From Desulfobaccales bacterium (lineage in GTDB: Bacteria > Desulfobacterota > Desulfobaccia > Desulfobaccales > 0-14-0-80-60-11), in NCBI GenBank assembly GCA_037481655.1, contig JBBFLF010000003.1, positions 124,001 to 188,000 of the forward strand: a DNA stretch of 64,000 nucleotides. Direction: 5' to 3'. Under the pieces are notes generated by a model that did not search any database, was not told the DNA's origin, and saw nothing but the letters and a program-made list of their open reading frames with translations. This document shows, in pieces, positions 1 through 8,331 of the stretch. A program made the translations under genes and the position numbers. Every line of letters starts with the position of its first letter. Positions within the stretch are counted from its first letter, which is position 1.

Positions 1-2469
1 GGGGTGAAAAGCAAGATGCCCATCCGGGACCGCTCGGTCTTAAGCCGCATCTACACCCCCGGGGTGGGCGCGGTGTGCCGGGAGATTGATAAAGACCCCC
101 TGACCTCCTACCAGCTCACCTGCCGGGGCAACTCCATCGCCCTCATCTCCGATGGCAGCGCCACTTACGAATTCGGCAACGTGGGCGCCTTGGCGGTCCT
201 CCCCAAGCTGGAGGCCAAAAGCGTTCTGTTCAAGACCTTCGCCAACGTGGACGCGGTGCCCATCGCCCTGAACACCCAGGACCCGTACGAGATCATCGAG
301 ATCCTGCGCTGCCTGGCCCCCACCTTCGGGGGCCTGTGCCTGGAGAGCATCGCCGCGCCCAAGTGCTTCACGGTGGAAAACCGCATCCGCCGGGCCGTCC
401 GGGTGTCGGTCCTGCACCATGAGTTCCACGCCGCCGGCATCATCGTGCTGGCCGCCCTGTGGAACGCCCTCAAGGTGGTGGGGAAAAGGGTGGAGGAGGT
501 GCGCATCGTCATCGCCGGCGCCGGCGCCTCCGGCATCGGCGTGGCCCAGGGACTCCTGGTCTCCGGGGTGGACAACATCGTGCTCTGCGACCGTTACGGC
601 GCCATCCACACCTACCGCACCGAGGGCATGAACTTCGCCAAAAGCGAGATCTCCCGCCTGGTGCGGCCCCGGCACCTGAAAGGCCCCTTGTCCGAAGTCA
701 TCAAGGGCGCGGACGTCTTCATCGGTCTGTCCACCAAAAACATCCTCACCCGGGAGATGGTGGCTTCCATGGCGCCGGACCCCATCGTCTTCGCCTTGGC
801 CCTGCCGGAGCCGGAGATCAGCGAGGCCGAGGCCAAGGCCGGCGGCGCCGCGGTGGTGGCCACCGGGCTGGCGGAAAGCGAAAACCAGATCCGCTCCTCC
901 CTGGTCACCCCCGGCATCTTCCGGGGCTGCCTGGACGTGGGCGCGGAGCGCTTCAACATTGAGATGTACCTGGCCGCGGCCCGGGCCTTGGCGGGCATGA
1001 TTCCGGAAGAAAAGCTCTCGGCCACCAACATCATCCCCCGGCAGATGGACTGGCACATCTCCCCGGTGGTAGCCGAAGCGGTGGCCCGGGCGGCTCAGGC
1101 CTCGGGAGTGGCCAAGATCGGCCCCGAGGTCATGCCCCCGGAGCGGGTATATGAGCGCACCGAGCGCTACATCTACGAAGGCGAGCTGGCTTGGCTCCCC
1201 CAGGAGGGCCAGGATTACGGCCAGCTCTCCATCGAGGAGGAGGCCCTGGAAGTGCACCGCCGCTACCAGGGGGTGATCCAGGTGTATGCCAAGGTGCCCA
1301 TCAAGGATGAGGTCATCTACGGGCGTTTATATGCTCCTCCGGCGGTGGCCGAGGTGGTCCAGAAGATCCTGGCCGACCCCATGGCGGCCTACGATTTCAC
1401 CGCCAAAAGCAACCTGGTGGCCATCGTCAGCGACGGCAGCGCGGTCCTGGGTCTGGGCAACCTGGGCCCCCGGGCGGCCCTGCCGGTGATGGAAGGCAAA
1501 GCGGTGCTCTTCAAGACCTTTGGCGGGGTGGAGGCCTTTCCCTTGTGCGTCGGCACCCAGGAACCGGATCTCCTGGTCCGGCTGGTGGAAGTCATCGCTC
1601 CGGCCTTCGGTGGCATCAACCTGGAGGACATCTCCAGCCCCCGCTGCTTCGACATCGAACGCCGCCTCCGGGAGAGCCTGGACATCCCCGTCTTTCACGA
1701 CGACCAGCACGGCACCGCCATCGTCACCCTGGCGGGGCTGATCAACGCCCTGAAGCTGGTGGACCGCCGGCTCGAGGAGGTGAAGATCGTCTTCAACGGC
1801 GCCGGGGCCAGCGCCATTGCCACCGCCCGCCTGCTCATGAAGGCCGGGGCGCAGAATATCATCGTCTGCGACACCAAGGGCGCCATCTACCGGGGCCGGG
1901 GAGTGGGCATGAACGCCATCAAAGAGGAGCTGGCCGCCCTCACCAACCCGGAGCGCCTGAAAGGCTCCCTGGCCGACGTCCTTGCGGGGGCCGAGGTCTT
2001 CATCGGCCTCTCCGGCCCCAAGGCCCTCACCCAGGAGATGGTGCGGGCCATGGCGCCCAACCCCATCGTCTTTGCCATGGCCAACCCGGAGCCGGAGATC
2101 TTCCCCGAGGAGGCCAAGGCCGCGGGCGCCGCGGTGGTGGCCACCGGCCGCTCCGATTTCCCCAACCAGGTGAACAACTGCCTGGCCTTTCCCGGCATCT
2201 TCCGGGGCGCTCTGGACGTGAGGGCCCGCACCATCAACGATGAGATGAACATGGCCGCGGCCCACGCCATCGCCGCCCTGGTGGGAAACGACCTGGAGCC
2301 GGGCTACATCCTTCCCAGCGCCATGGACTTCCGGGTGCCCCCCGTGGTGGCCGAAGCCACCGCCCGGGCCGCCATGGAGACCGGCGTGGCCCGCCTCACC
2401 CTTGACCCCGCCCGGGTGGCCCGCCACACCCGGGAATTCATTTACGACGAGCGGCTGTCCCTGTTGTGA
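1..2469 (+). CDS. Tandem two-unit malic enzyme, 5' partial
   Basis: Malic enzymes decarboxylate malate oxidatively to pyruvate with NAD(P)+ in the cytoplasm. The frame is open at the left edge. The first residues align inside the N-terminal domain of the second copy (KMPIRD against KVPIKD), so the gene starts upstream; GTG at 4 is only the first possible start and residues are counted from it. Two full units follow each other, about residues 1-400 and 410-821. Unit two keeps the metal site (Glu541-Asp542 and DDQHGTA from 566). Unit one has ESI (114-116) and HHEFHAAG (138-145) instead, so its acidic ligands are lost. Unit one keeps the YTPGVG loop (Tyr17), which in unit two has become YAPPAV (Tyr443). 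Both keep a GAGAS nucleotide loop. A single unit is normally about 400-450 residues. The tandem form is read directly; the division of labour is inferred. Confidence 0.9.
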   Translation, partial: GVKSKMPIRDRSVLSRIYTPGVGAVCREIDKDPLTSYQLTCRGNSIALISDGSATYEFGNVGALAVLPKLEAKSVLFKTFANVDAVPIALNTQDPYEIIEILRCLAPTFGGLCLESIAAPKCFTVENRIRRAVRVSVLHHEFHAAGIIVLAALWNALKVVGKRVEEVRIVIAGAGASGIGVAQGLLVSGVDNIVLCDRYGAIHTYRTEGMNFAKSEISRLVRPRHLKGPLSEVIKGADVFIGLSTKNILTREMVASMAPDPIVFALALPEPEISEAEAKAGGAAVVATGLAESENQIRSSLVTPGIFRGCLDVGAERFNIEMYLAAARALAGMIPEEKLSATNIIPRQMDWHISPVVAEAVARAAQASGVAKIGPEVMPPERVYERTERYIYEGELAWLPQEGQDYGQLSIEEEALEVHRRYQGVIQVYAKVPIKDEVIYGRLYAPPAVAEVVQKILADPMAAYDFTAKSNLVAIVSDGSAVLGLGNLGPRAALPVMEGKAVLFKTFGGVEAFPLCVGTQEPDLLVRLVEVIAPAFGGINLEDISSPRCFDIERRLRESLDIPVFHDDQHGTAIVTLAGLINALKLVDRRLEEVKIVFNGAGASAIATARLLMKAGAQNIIVCDTKGAIYRGRGVGMNAIKEELAALTNPERLKGSLADVLAGAEVFIGLSGPKALTQEMVRAMAPNPIVFAMANPEPEIFPEEAKAAGAAVVATGRSDFPNQVNNCLAFPGIFRGALDVRARTINDEMNMAAAHAIAALVGNDLEPGYILPSAMDFRVPPVVAEATARAAMETGVARLTLDPARVARHTREFIYDERLSLL

Positions 2470-2474
2470 GCCTT

Positions 2475-2604
2475 GCGGGGAGGGGGCTAAGGGCCATAGG
2501 CCCTTACCCCCTCCTTGCGCCCCTCCCCCAATCCCATGTAAGGGGTTGGGGAAGGGGGTGTGGGGGAAGGGGCAGGGGTTCTCAACCCCTGGCCCCTTCC
2601 CCCA
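2475..2604. repeat. G/C multi-hairpin element, copy A (full)
   Basis: Three stem-loops in a row. A hairpin at about 2478-2514 has the apex GGGCCATAGGCCC. A middle palindrome at about 2525-2556 has the core CCCCAATCCC..GGGGTTGGGG. A third hairpin at 2562-2603 pairs GGGGGAAGGGG with CCCCTTCCCCC. The element sits between the convergent malic enzyme and znuB genes. No T-run follows, so it is not a canonical terminator, although it could stop or stabilise both transcripts. Related copies occur at 39.5, 41.2, 44.7, 44.85, 49.1, 53.4, 59.9 and 60.3 kb. Confidence 0.75.
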
Positions 2605-2606
2605 CT

Positions 2607-3407
2607 TTACTCTGCCCGGCGACGGAGGGTGGAGAGGAAAAACAGGCAGGAGAGCAAGACCACGATGGTGGCCCCGGAGGGCCAGTCCAGCCAGGCCGAG
2701 GCCATCAGGCCCCCCAGGGTGGCCCCTACTGCGCTTCCCAGGGAGAGAATCATCATGGGCCTGAGGTGCCCCGCCAGATTGCGGGCCGTGGCCCCGGGGA
2801 TGACCAGAAGCGCACTCACCAAAATAATGCCCACCAGATAGATGGCCACAATGATGGCCAGGCTCAAAAGCACCAGAAACAGGGCCCGCAGGAAAGTCAC
2901 CGGCACCCCGCTCACCCAGGCCATCTCCTCATCAAAGCTGATGAAGACATACTCCTTATAGAAAAAGAAGAGCACCGCCAGCACCAGCGCCGCCACGGCC
3001 ACAATCTGCACCACCTGGCGCTCGCCGATGGCCAGGATGTTCCCGAAGAGAAAACCGAAGACATCCACGTTGTAGGTGCGGGAGAGGTGCAGGAACAGAA
3101 CCCCCAGGGCCATGGCGGCGGCAAAAAAGATGCCGATGGCCGCGTCCTCCTCGATATGCCCCCGCTTTTGGGCCCACTCAATGGCTAAAGCCACCCCGGC
3201 GGAAAAGATGATGCCGGTCCACAGGGGGTCAATCCCCAAAAGAAACCCCAGGGCCACCCCCCCGAAGGCGGAGTGGGAAATGCCCACGCCGATGAAGGCC
3301 AGGCGCCTTAAGATCACAAAGACGGAGAGGCAGCCGCAGAGCACTGCCAACACCAGCCCCGCCGCCAGGGCCCGCTGCCAGAAGCCCATTGCCAAAAGCT
3401 CAGTCAT
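2607..3407 (-). CDS. znuB: Zinc/manganese-type ABC transporter permease (ZnuB family)
   Basis: Integral inner-membrane channel of a metal uptake ABC transporter, 266 residues, with about eight hydrophobic segments and the family-typical region FIGVGISHSAFGGVALG near residues 40-56. The start is the ATG at 3407 (MTELLAMGFWQRAL). The longer open frame upstream only runs through the ATPase gene. It overlaps the ATPase stop by 8 bp, so translation is coupled. It is the last gene of zur-znuA-znuC-znuB. The family also carries Mn and Fe; zinc is preferred because of the Fur-type regulator and the His-rich loop of the binding protein. Confidence 0.9.
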   Translation of the reverse strand: MTELLAMGFWQRALAAGLVLAVLCGCLSVFVILRRLAFIGVGISHSAFGGVALGFLLGIDPLWTGIIFSAGVALAIEWAQKRGHIEEDAAIGIFFAAAMALGVLFLHLSRTYNVDVFGFLFGNILAIGERQVVQIVAVAALVLAVLFFFYKEYVFISFDEEMAWVSGVPVTFLRALFLVLLSLAIIVAIYLVGIILVSALLVIPGATARNLAGHLRPMMILSLGSAVGATLGGLMASAWLDWPSGATIVVLLSCLFFLSTLRRRAE

Positions 3408-4176
3408 CCCGGCGCACCACCCGATGGGGGATCTCCCCGTGGAAAAGATACTCCACGCTGCAGCCGAAGGTGCTCTCCAGGGCCAGGCGGCCGATGGGCG
3501 GGGGCTCGTGCACGTGCAGGCGGCGGTTGAGGCAGACCACCTCCTCCACATGTCGGGCCACCGCGCCGATGTCATGGGAGACCACCAGCACCGTGAGGTC
3601 CAGCTCCACCTTCAGCTGATGCAGCATCTCAAAAAGATCATCCTGGGCGCAGGCATCTAAAGAGATGGTGGGTTCGTCCATCACCAGCAGGCGGGGCTCC
3701 ACCACCAGGGCCCGGGCGATGAAGACCCGCTGCTGCTCGCCGCCGGACAGGGCGCCGATGGGCCGGTCCGCCAGGTGTTCGATATGGAGGCGCCTCAGTT
3801 GCGCCAGGGCCGCCTCCCGGTCCTGGGGGCCGGGGCGCCTCCCCAAGCCGATGCGGCCATAGCGGCCCATGAGCACCACATCCAGCACCGTCACCGGAAA
3901 ATGGGGCTGATGCAGGGGTTTTTGGGGCAGATAGCCAAGGAGCTGCCCCTGTTTGCGCAGCCGGGCCGGCGGCTCCCCGAAGACGGAGACCTCCCCCCGG
4001 GTCGGGGAAATAAGCCCCAGGATGACCTTGAGGAGGGTGCTCTTGCCGGCGCCGTTGGGGCCGATGATCCCCACGTAGCGGCCCGGCGGGATGGTGAGGG
4101 TGATGTCCTCCAGAACCGGCCGCTGGTGGTAGGTCACCCACACATGGGTAAGTTGGATCGCAGGCACGTCCGTCAT
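3400..4176 (-). CDS. znuC: Zinc-type ABC transporter ATPase (ZnuC family)
   Basis: Cytoplasmic ATPase that powers the ZnuB channel, 258 residues. Visible motifs are Walker A GPNGAGKST (about 39-47), the Q-loop LPQKP, signature LSGGEQQRV, Walker B LLVMDEP and the switch His in VVSHD. The start ATG at 4176 overlaps the end of znuA by 4 bp. The length is ordinary for the family. ATPases of this class do not reveal the metal; zinc is inferred from the neighbours. Confidence 0.92.
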   Translation of the reverse strand: MTDVPAIQLTHVWVTYHQRPVLEDITLTIPPGRYVGIIGPNGAGKSTLLKVILGLISPTRGEVSVFGEPPARLRKQGQLLGYLPQKPLHQPHFPVTVLDVVLMGRYGRIGLGRRPGPQDREAALAQLRRLHIEHLADRPIGALSGGEQQRVFIARALVVEPRLLVMDEPTISLDACAQDDLFEMLHQLKVELDLTVLVVSHDIGAVARHVEEVVCLNRRLHVHEPPPIGRLALESTFGCSVEYLFHGEIPHRVVRRDD

Positions 4177-5174
4177 TGCATGGCCTGCTGCATCACCGCC
4201 AGGTTGTGGCGCATGAGCTTGAGGTAGTCGCTGCCGTACGGGGGGCGCCCTCCCAGAGGGTCCAGGATGAGGACCTTCACTCCCGCTTCCCGGGCCAACA
4301 CCTCCGCCGCCCGGGGACTGAGCTGGGGTTCGGCAAACACGGCCTGGACCTGGAATTTGCGGATATTATTGATCAGCTTCCTTAGAAGTCCCGGGGTGGG
4401 CTCCCGGCCGGGCGCGGCCTCGATCACCCCCACCTCCTTCAAGCCGTAGCGCCGGGCGAAATAGCTGAAGGCCGGGTGAAAGGAGACGAATTCCCGAATC
4501 CGGAAAGTGGCGGTGGCCGCAATAATCTCTTGATGCAAAGCCTCCAACTCCGCCAGGTAGCGGGCCAGGTTGGCCTCATACAGCTCCCGGTGCTCCGGGT
4601 CCGCCGCCATGAGGGCTGCGGCCAGACGGCGGCAGATGTCCTGGGCAATGACCGGGTCCAGCCAGATGTGGGGGTTGCCCTGGTCATGGCGGTGGCCGCC
4701 CCTCTCCGCCTCCTGCCCTAGGTGTTGGTCATGGTCAGGGTGGGGCACCTCCGCCAGGAGGGGGATGCCGGCGGTGGCCTGCACCACCTGGGGCCCTCCT
4801 TCCCCGCGCCGGGCCAGCAGCCGCTCCACCCAGGGGTCCAAACCCGCGCCCACATAGGCCAGCACCCGGGCCCTGGCTGCCTGGGCCACCGCCGCCGGGG
4901 AGGGTTCATAGACATGGGGGCTGGCCCCCGGCGGGATGAGGACCGTTACCTCCACCCGCTCGCCCCCCAGCTTCTCCAGAAAATCCCCCAAAGGCAGGAT
5001 GCTGGCGGCGACGGGTATCCGGTCCGCAGCCTGGGCGGGGGGAAGGCACTCCGTGCCAGTGGCCAGGATCAGCCCCAGAAATGCCAGGATTATCCACCCC
5101 ATCCACTGGTGGCCCGCACTCAGTCGCACTTCTTTATGGGCCTGCCCCTGATTCTTTATGCAACTCATTCTCAT
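4173..5174 (-). CDS. znuA: Periplasmic zinc-binding protein (ZnuA family)
   Basis: Cluster A-I solute-binding protein that captures zinc in the periplasm and delivers it to ZnuB, about 333 residues. The N-terminus carries a basic stretch and a hydrophobic signal segment (WIILAFLGLILATG) with likely cleavage near PAQA. Metal-ligand positions typical of the family are visible: His in SPHVYEPSP, His in NPHIWLDP, His in SFHPAFSYF and Asp in ILDPLGG. A His/Asp/Glu-rich loop (HPDHDQHLGQEAERGGHRHD) precedes NPHIW, as in zinc-specific members. The start is ATG 5174, overlapping the zur stop (ATGA); ATG 5168 is an equally possible start with a better-spaced GGGGAG. The longer open frame lies inside zur and is not used. 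Confidence 0.9.
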   Translation of the reverse strand: MRMSCIKNQGQAHKEVRLSAGHQWMGWIILAFLGLILATGTECLPPAQAADRIPVAASILPLGDFLEKLGGERVEVTVLIPPGASPHVYEPSPAAVAQAARARVLAYVGAGLDPWVERLLARRGEGGPQVVQATAGIPLLAEVPHPDHDQHLGQEAERGGHRHDQGNPHIWLDPVIAQDICRRLAAALMAADPEHRELYEANLARYLAELEALHQEIIAATATFRIREFVSFHPAFSYFARRYGLKEVGVIEAAPGREPTPGLLRKLINNIRKFQVQAVFAEPQLSPRAAEVLAREAGVKVLILDPLGGRPPYGSDYLKLMRHNLAVMQQAMQ

Positions 5175-5602
5175 CTCCCCGCCCTGCGGCATTCCCGGCA
5201 CACACCCGCCACCCGGATCTCCAGGCGGTCGGCCCGGTGCCCCAGGGGTCCTCTCAATAATGACCAGACCTCCTCCAGGGATACGGGCTCCAGGCACTGA
5301 ACGACGCCACACCGGTCGCACTGAAAATGGGGGTGCGGCGGTTGATGCAGAGCCAATTCAAAGTGCGCCGCCTTTCCCTGAGCCGCCACCCGGCGCACCA
5401 GCCCCCGGCAGGTGAACTCCTCCAGGAGACGGTACACCGTCACCTTGTTGACCCGGCGGGTGAGACGGATCTGTTGAAGGAGTTCCCCGGCGGTCAGGGC
5501 CCGGCCGGCCGCAGCCAAGGCCTCCAGGAGCGCCAGCCGCAGGCCCGTGGGCCGGAGGCCCAGCTCCCTGAGCTTTCGGGGGAAATCCCAGCTCTCCACC
5601 AT
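5171..5602 (-). CDS. zur: Fur-family metal regulator, probably Zur
   Basis: DNA-binding metalloregulator of 143 residues. It has an N-terminal winged helix (about 1-85, with the recognition region NKVTVYRLLEEF), then the metal-binding dimerisation domain with HPHFQCDRCG and a C-terminal CRECR pair that forms the structural zinc site. It is the first gene of the zinc uptake operon, so zinc-dependent self-repression is likely. The Fur, PerR or Mur class cannot be excluded by sequence alone, but linkage to znuACB argues for Zur. The ATG at 5602 has no Shine-Dalgarno site and lies only 6 nt after a -10 box. Confidence 0.88.
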   Translation of the reverse strand: MVESWDFPRKLRELGLRPTGLRLALLEALAAAGRALTAGELLQQIRLTRRVNKVTVYRLLEEFTCRGLVRRVAAQGKAAHFELALHQPPHPHFQCDRCGVVQCLEPVSLEEVWSLLRGPLGHRADRLEIRVAGVCRECRRAGR

Positions 5603-5608
5603 GACATC

Positions 5609-5636
5609 ATCATACCATTTATAAACTCAGTTGCAA
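5609..5636 (-). promoter_or_regulatory. Promoter of the zur-znuACB operon
   Basis: On the minus strand TTGCAA (5636-5631), a 16-nt spacer and TATGAT (5614-5609) form a sigma70-like promoter. The -10 ends 6 nt before the zur ATG, which places the predicted transcript start at or next to the start codon (leaderless mRNA). The spacer is AT-rich and could also hold the Zur operator, but no clear inverted repeat was found. Confidence 0.5.
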
Positions 5637-5660
5637 TTTTTAGCTCCGAAAAGCCTCAAA

Positions 5661-5690
5661 TTGACAGCCTCCCCTGGCGGCACGTAAAAT
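5661..5690 (+). promoter_or_regulatory. Near-consensus promoter upstream of structured RNA and tRNA-Ser
   Basis: TTGACA at 5661-5666, an 18-nt spacer and TAAAAT at 5685-5690 on the plus strand. No protein-coding start follows. Downstream come a highly foldable stretch and then tRNA-Ser, so the promoter probably serves a stable RNA transcript. Confidence 0.6.
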
Positions 5691-5696
5691 GAAACT

Positions 5697-5911
5697 ATCA
5701 GCGGGCCCCGGGGCCAGAGGCAAGGCGCTGGTCCTTTCCCGGCCTCCTTCGGTCAGACTTGACCGAGGCCGGAAAGGGGATGGAGGCGGTACCGTAGTGC
5801 CGGTTACGCAAGGGGCGCCGCGTCCTCCATCTCACAACCGGGGCCGCCCTGGATTGGGCCGGATCAGGTTTCACGGCCAGCAGGACGGGGTCGCCCGGGG
5901 TGCCTGCCCGC
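5697..5911 (+). ncRNA. Candidate structured non-coding RNA of unknown family
   Basis: No credible protein frame. The predicted 5' end GCGGGC (5701-5706) pairs with GCCCGC (5906-5911), continued by CCCCGGG (5706-5712) with CCCGGGG (5894-5900). Inside are a long hairpin at about 5734-5780 (CTTTCCCGGCC and its partner GGCCGGAAAG) and a stem GATGGAGG/CCTCCATC closing 5779-5831. It lies behind a strong promoter and about 40 nt before tRNA-Ser. No signal recognition particle, tmRNA, RNase P or 6S consensus could be confirmed by eye. It could be a housekeeping RNA of a divergent type, or only a structured tRNA leader. Confidence 0.4.
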
Positions 5912-5950
5912 CTCAGGAAGCGCCGCGCCGATCCCGGACGCCAAATCCCC

Positions 5951-6036
5951 GGAGGGATGGCCGAGTGGTTTAAGGCGGCGGTCTTGAAAACCGCTGACCG
6001 CAAGGTCCGGGGGTTCGAATCCCTCTCCCTCCGCCA
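5951..6036 (+). tRNA. tRNA-Ser(UGA)
   Basis: Acceptor stem GGAGGGA pairs with TCCCTCC, followed by discriminator G and an encoded CCA. The anticodon loop CTTGAAA carries TGA. A long variable arm, as expected for serine tRNAs, precedes the T arm (GGGGGTTCGAATCCC). Confidence 0.96.
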
Positions 6037-6085
6037 CTTTGGGTCAATAAAAGGGCCGGCAATTTCCGGTCCCTATCCCCACAAG

Positions 6086-6103
6086 CCCCGGGCACGCCCG
6101 GGG
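6086..6103 (+). terminator. GC hairpin downstream of tRNA-Ser
   Basis: Perfect 8-bp stem CCCCGGGC/GCCCGGGG with a 2-nt loop, followed by a short T-rich run (CATTTTC). A second hairpin (about 6052-6073, GGGCCGG..CCGGTCCC) lies just before it. Either may end the tRNA transcript. The rest of 6104-6439 holds no gene that I can recognise. Confidence 0.35.
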
Positions 6104-6439
6104 ACAGTCATTTTCAGGTCTGCCTCGCTTCTTTCCCGCAGGGGAGCCTCCCCGTCAACGCCTCCGGGGCCACTCCCCTCATCAGGGGACCTTCAGGGCT
6201 GATAAACGATTAAGAGCAGGCTGATGGCCCGCGGGTGAGAGAGAATTTCCCTTTGATTTTGGCCAGATGGATGATGGGGGCAACTGGGTCCAGGCTCGGC
6301 AAGGTTCTTCGGCGCTATACCTAAGCGGCTGGGCGGGGGGAACAATTGAGGGGGAAAATAATCAAACCGCATGGGGACCGAAAGGGTTTCCCTGCGGTTT
6401 TCCTAAGACCTTGAGGGGAGGAAACGGAATGCTTTCAGT

Positions 6440-6516
6440 TGGCGGGCGATGGGCGACTCGAACGCCCGACCTTTGGTTCCGGAGACCAACGCTCTATCCA
6501 CCTGAGCTAATCGCCC
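6440..6516 (-). tRNA. tRNA-Arg(CCG)
   Basis: On the minus strand, acceptor GGGCGAT pairs with ATCGCCC, followed by discriminator G and an encoded CCA. The anticodon stem TTGGT/ACCAA encloses the loop CTCCGGA, anticodon CCG. The T arm GGGCG-TTCGAGT-CGCCC is complete. It points away from tRNA-Ser, so the two are not one transcript. Confidence 0.95.
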
Positions 6517-6657
6517 GCTACCTTATATATTAACGCACCCCGCCTAGGCTGTCAATTCTCAAACGCGCTGCCGGGGCCTGCGAGGGAGGGACCGGTCAGG
6601 GACGGACTCCCGCAATACGGCAGCCCCGCTTTCCGGCTCACGCCCCGCGGCTCTTCC

Positions 6658-7746
6658 TTACCAAACCCGCACTGGCAGCCAGCAGTGGCGGCTCACCGGC
6701 GCGCTCTCCCCTTGAGCCAGCCACAGGGTTCCCTCAGGCGGGGAAAACACCGCGGAGACCACCGTGCCGGGGTTGGCCACCTGGGGATCCGCCAAGATTT
6801 TCATGAGGTCCTGGGGCATGAGGAGCTTCCCCTCCGCCAGCTCCCGGAGGCGCCGGTCCCGGGCCAGGCTGTAAGCCTCACTGAAATGCTCGGGGGACAG
6901 AGGGGAGCCGGGCGGCCGCCGGGGAAAGCGGCCTTTCAGATTGGCCATCTCCGGGGCCTGGAAATGATTGGTGGCGGTGAGGAGCCCCGCCAGCGGCCGG
7001 CGGCAGGCCCAGGCCCCGGGGGCCAACTCCAGGACCAGGGCGCCCGAGGCATCGGCCACCAGCACGTTGTTGCCGATGGTGGCAGGGAGGGCCAGGAGCT
7101 CCCGGGCGGCGGCCGTGAGGCTTTCGCCCCGCTCCAGGGCCAGGCGGAAGCGCAGGGCCGCCGGCACCCCCCGGAAAGTGGCCCGGCGGCACACCGCAGT
7201 GAGCTGGCATAATACCACCCCCCGCCGGTTCATGCCCGTGCAGACCCCCACATAACCCGGCCAGGCCACCGACAGGAAGGGCACACCGCCTTCCGGGGTC
7301 ACCAGGAACACCCGCTGCTGCCGGACCAGCACGTCAATGAACAGGGGATAATCCAGGTTGCGGCCCACCAGCACTCCCCCGGTGGCGCTGCGGGGGGGAG
7401 TCACCGCCACCGCGGAGCAGCGGGGCAGGGCGTTGGCCACATCGTCCAGGACATTGATGAGGAGCACGCTGGCCAGATCCAGGTCGGCGGCGGCGGCCAG
7501 GGCCCGCATCTCCTCTTTCAGGGCGGGGGGCACCTGAGGCCAGAAGCGGCCGCCCAGGACATAGAACAGAAGCGCCAGGGGCCAAGCGGCCACCAGATAC
7601 CCGGCCCGGAGGAGAAAGCGGAAAAAGGCCCGGCGCAGCAGGCGGATCTCCCGGGGAAAGAGGAGGCCATGGCGGCGGCCAAGATCGGCGGGGCTGCCGG
7701 TGAGAGGGATGGGGGTGAAATCCGGCAGAGAAGACATATTCAGCAC
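6658..7746 (-). CDS. C45/AAT-family Ntn hydrolase or acyltransferase
   Basis: About 360 residues resembling the acyl-CoA:6-aminopenicillanic acid acyltransferase/choloylglycine-type Ntn hydrolases. These are made as precursors and cut themselves before a Cys that becomes the nucleophile. The likely nucleophile is the Cys in LPRCSAVAV (about residue 109), followed by the family-typical GGVLVGRNLDYP. A hydrophobic segment (YLVAAWPLALLFYVLGG, about 49-65) lies in the pro-part and may anchor the precursor. The start is GTG 7746 or ATG 7737; neither has a good ribosome site. It stands alone with no pathway context, so the substrate (an amide or peptide bond) is unknown. Confidence 0.75.
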   Translation of the reverse strand: MLNMSSLPDFTPIPLTGSPADLGRRHGLLFPREIRLLRRAFFRFLLRAGYLVAAWPLALLFYVLGGRFWPQVPPALKEEMRALAAAADLDLASVLLINVLDDVANALPRCSAVAVTPPRSATGGVLVGRNLDYPLFIDVLVRQQRVFLVTPEGGVPFLSVAWPGYVGVCTGMNRRGVVLCQLTAVCRRATFRGVPAALRFRLALERGESLTAAARELLALPATIGNNVLVADASGALVLELAPGAWACRRPLAGLLTATNHFQAPEMANLKGRFPRRPPGSPLSPEHFSEAYSLARDRRLRELAEGKLLMPQDLMKILADPQVANPGTVVSAVFSPPEGTLWLAQGESAPVSRHCWLPVRVW

Positions 7747-8331
7747 AATATTGCCGCCGCTCAGGCAGTGAAAGGCGTGACGGCTTGGCCAATTTCCCCT
7801 TTAAAAGAGAGATTCCCGCCCGCGGTGGACTTGATGGAAATCCCAGGATCAATCAAGCCGCCGAAAGCGGCGGGATTTTACCGTCGCTCCGAAAAAAATT
7901 ATAAAAATTGAGCAATAACCTATTGCAATATCTATTAATTATACCTAAAAAACTTTCTTAATTCTAAGGGCGACCTCCACGTCACGGAATTCGGGGACAG
8001 ATTCTGAACAACCTGAGACCCTTTTCGGAGAAAGCAGCCGGAATATAAGAAACTTTCTCAAAAATAATTTCTTACCATTTGAAATAACGAAGAAATTTTC
8101 TCAAAGGTGGCGGTTTGCCCGGGGCCTGCCCTGGGAGAAGGTCAAAAAGAGGGAACTTGCTCCCCTGGGGATACCGGGTGAGCCCCGCCCTTTGGCACTC
8201 CCTCAAAAGATGCGTGAGGGTTTTGTCCCCGTCGGTCTCTCCGGCCTCCCAAACCCTTCCGCCCTCGAGGGTCAGGACCTGCCTAGATAGTGGAAGGCTG
8301 CCTGACATGGCCCGGCCCGCTTTTCCTCATT
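7747..8331. other. Gene-free interval with an AT-rich island
   Basis: No coding frame is supported. About 7875-8105 is strikingly AT-rich against the GC-rich genome and contains a repeated motif, AACTTTCTCAAAAATAATTTC at 8051 and AAATTTTCTCAAAGG at 8091. A similar motif occurs inverted at 25841-25861. The right part (8110-8330) is GC-rich without recognisable features. Confidence 0.5.

Noticed and set aside
40-1257. 405-codon frame on the minus strand inside the malic enzyme gene
   Set aside because: Mirror of a GC-rich coding sequence; Gly/His/Gln-rich product without domains.
2560-2841. Short plus frames across the G/C repeats
   Set aside because: They read simple sequence and the antisense of znuB; the same happens at other repeat copies.
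5860-5895. Signal recognition particle RNA core (CAGG, 10 nt, AGCAG)
   Set aside because: The spacing fits, but the GGAA-type tetraloop and flanking helix are missing, so the match looks accidental.
6267-6533. 88-codon frame between the tRNAs
   Set aside because: It runs through tRNA-Arg and lacks any family signal.
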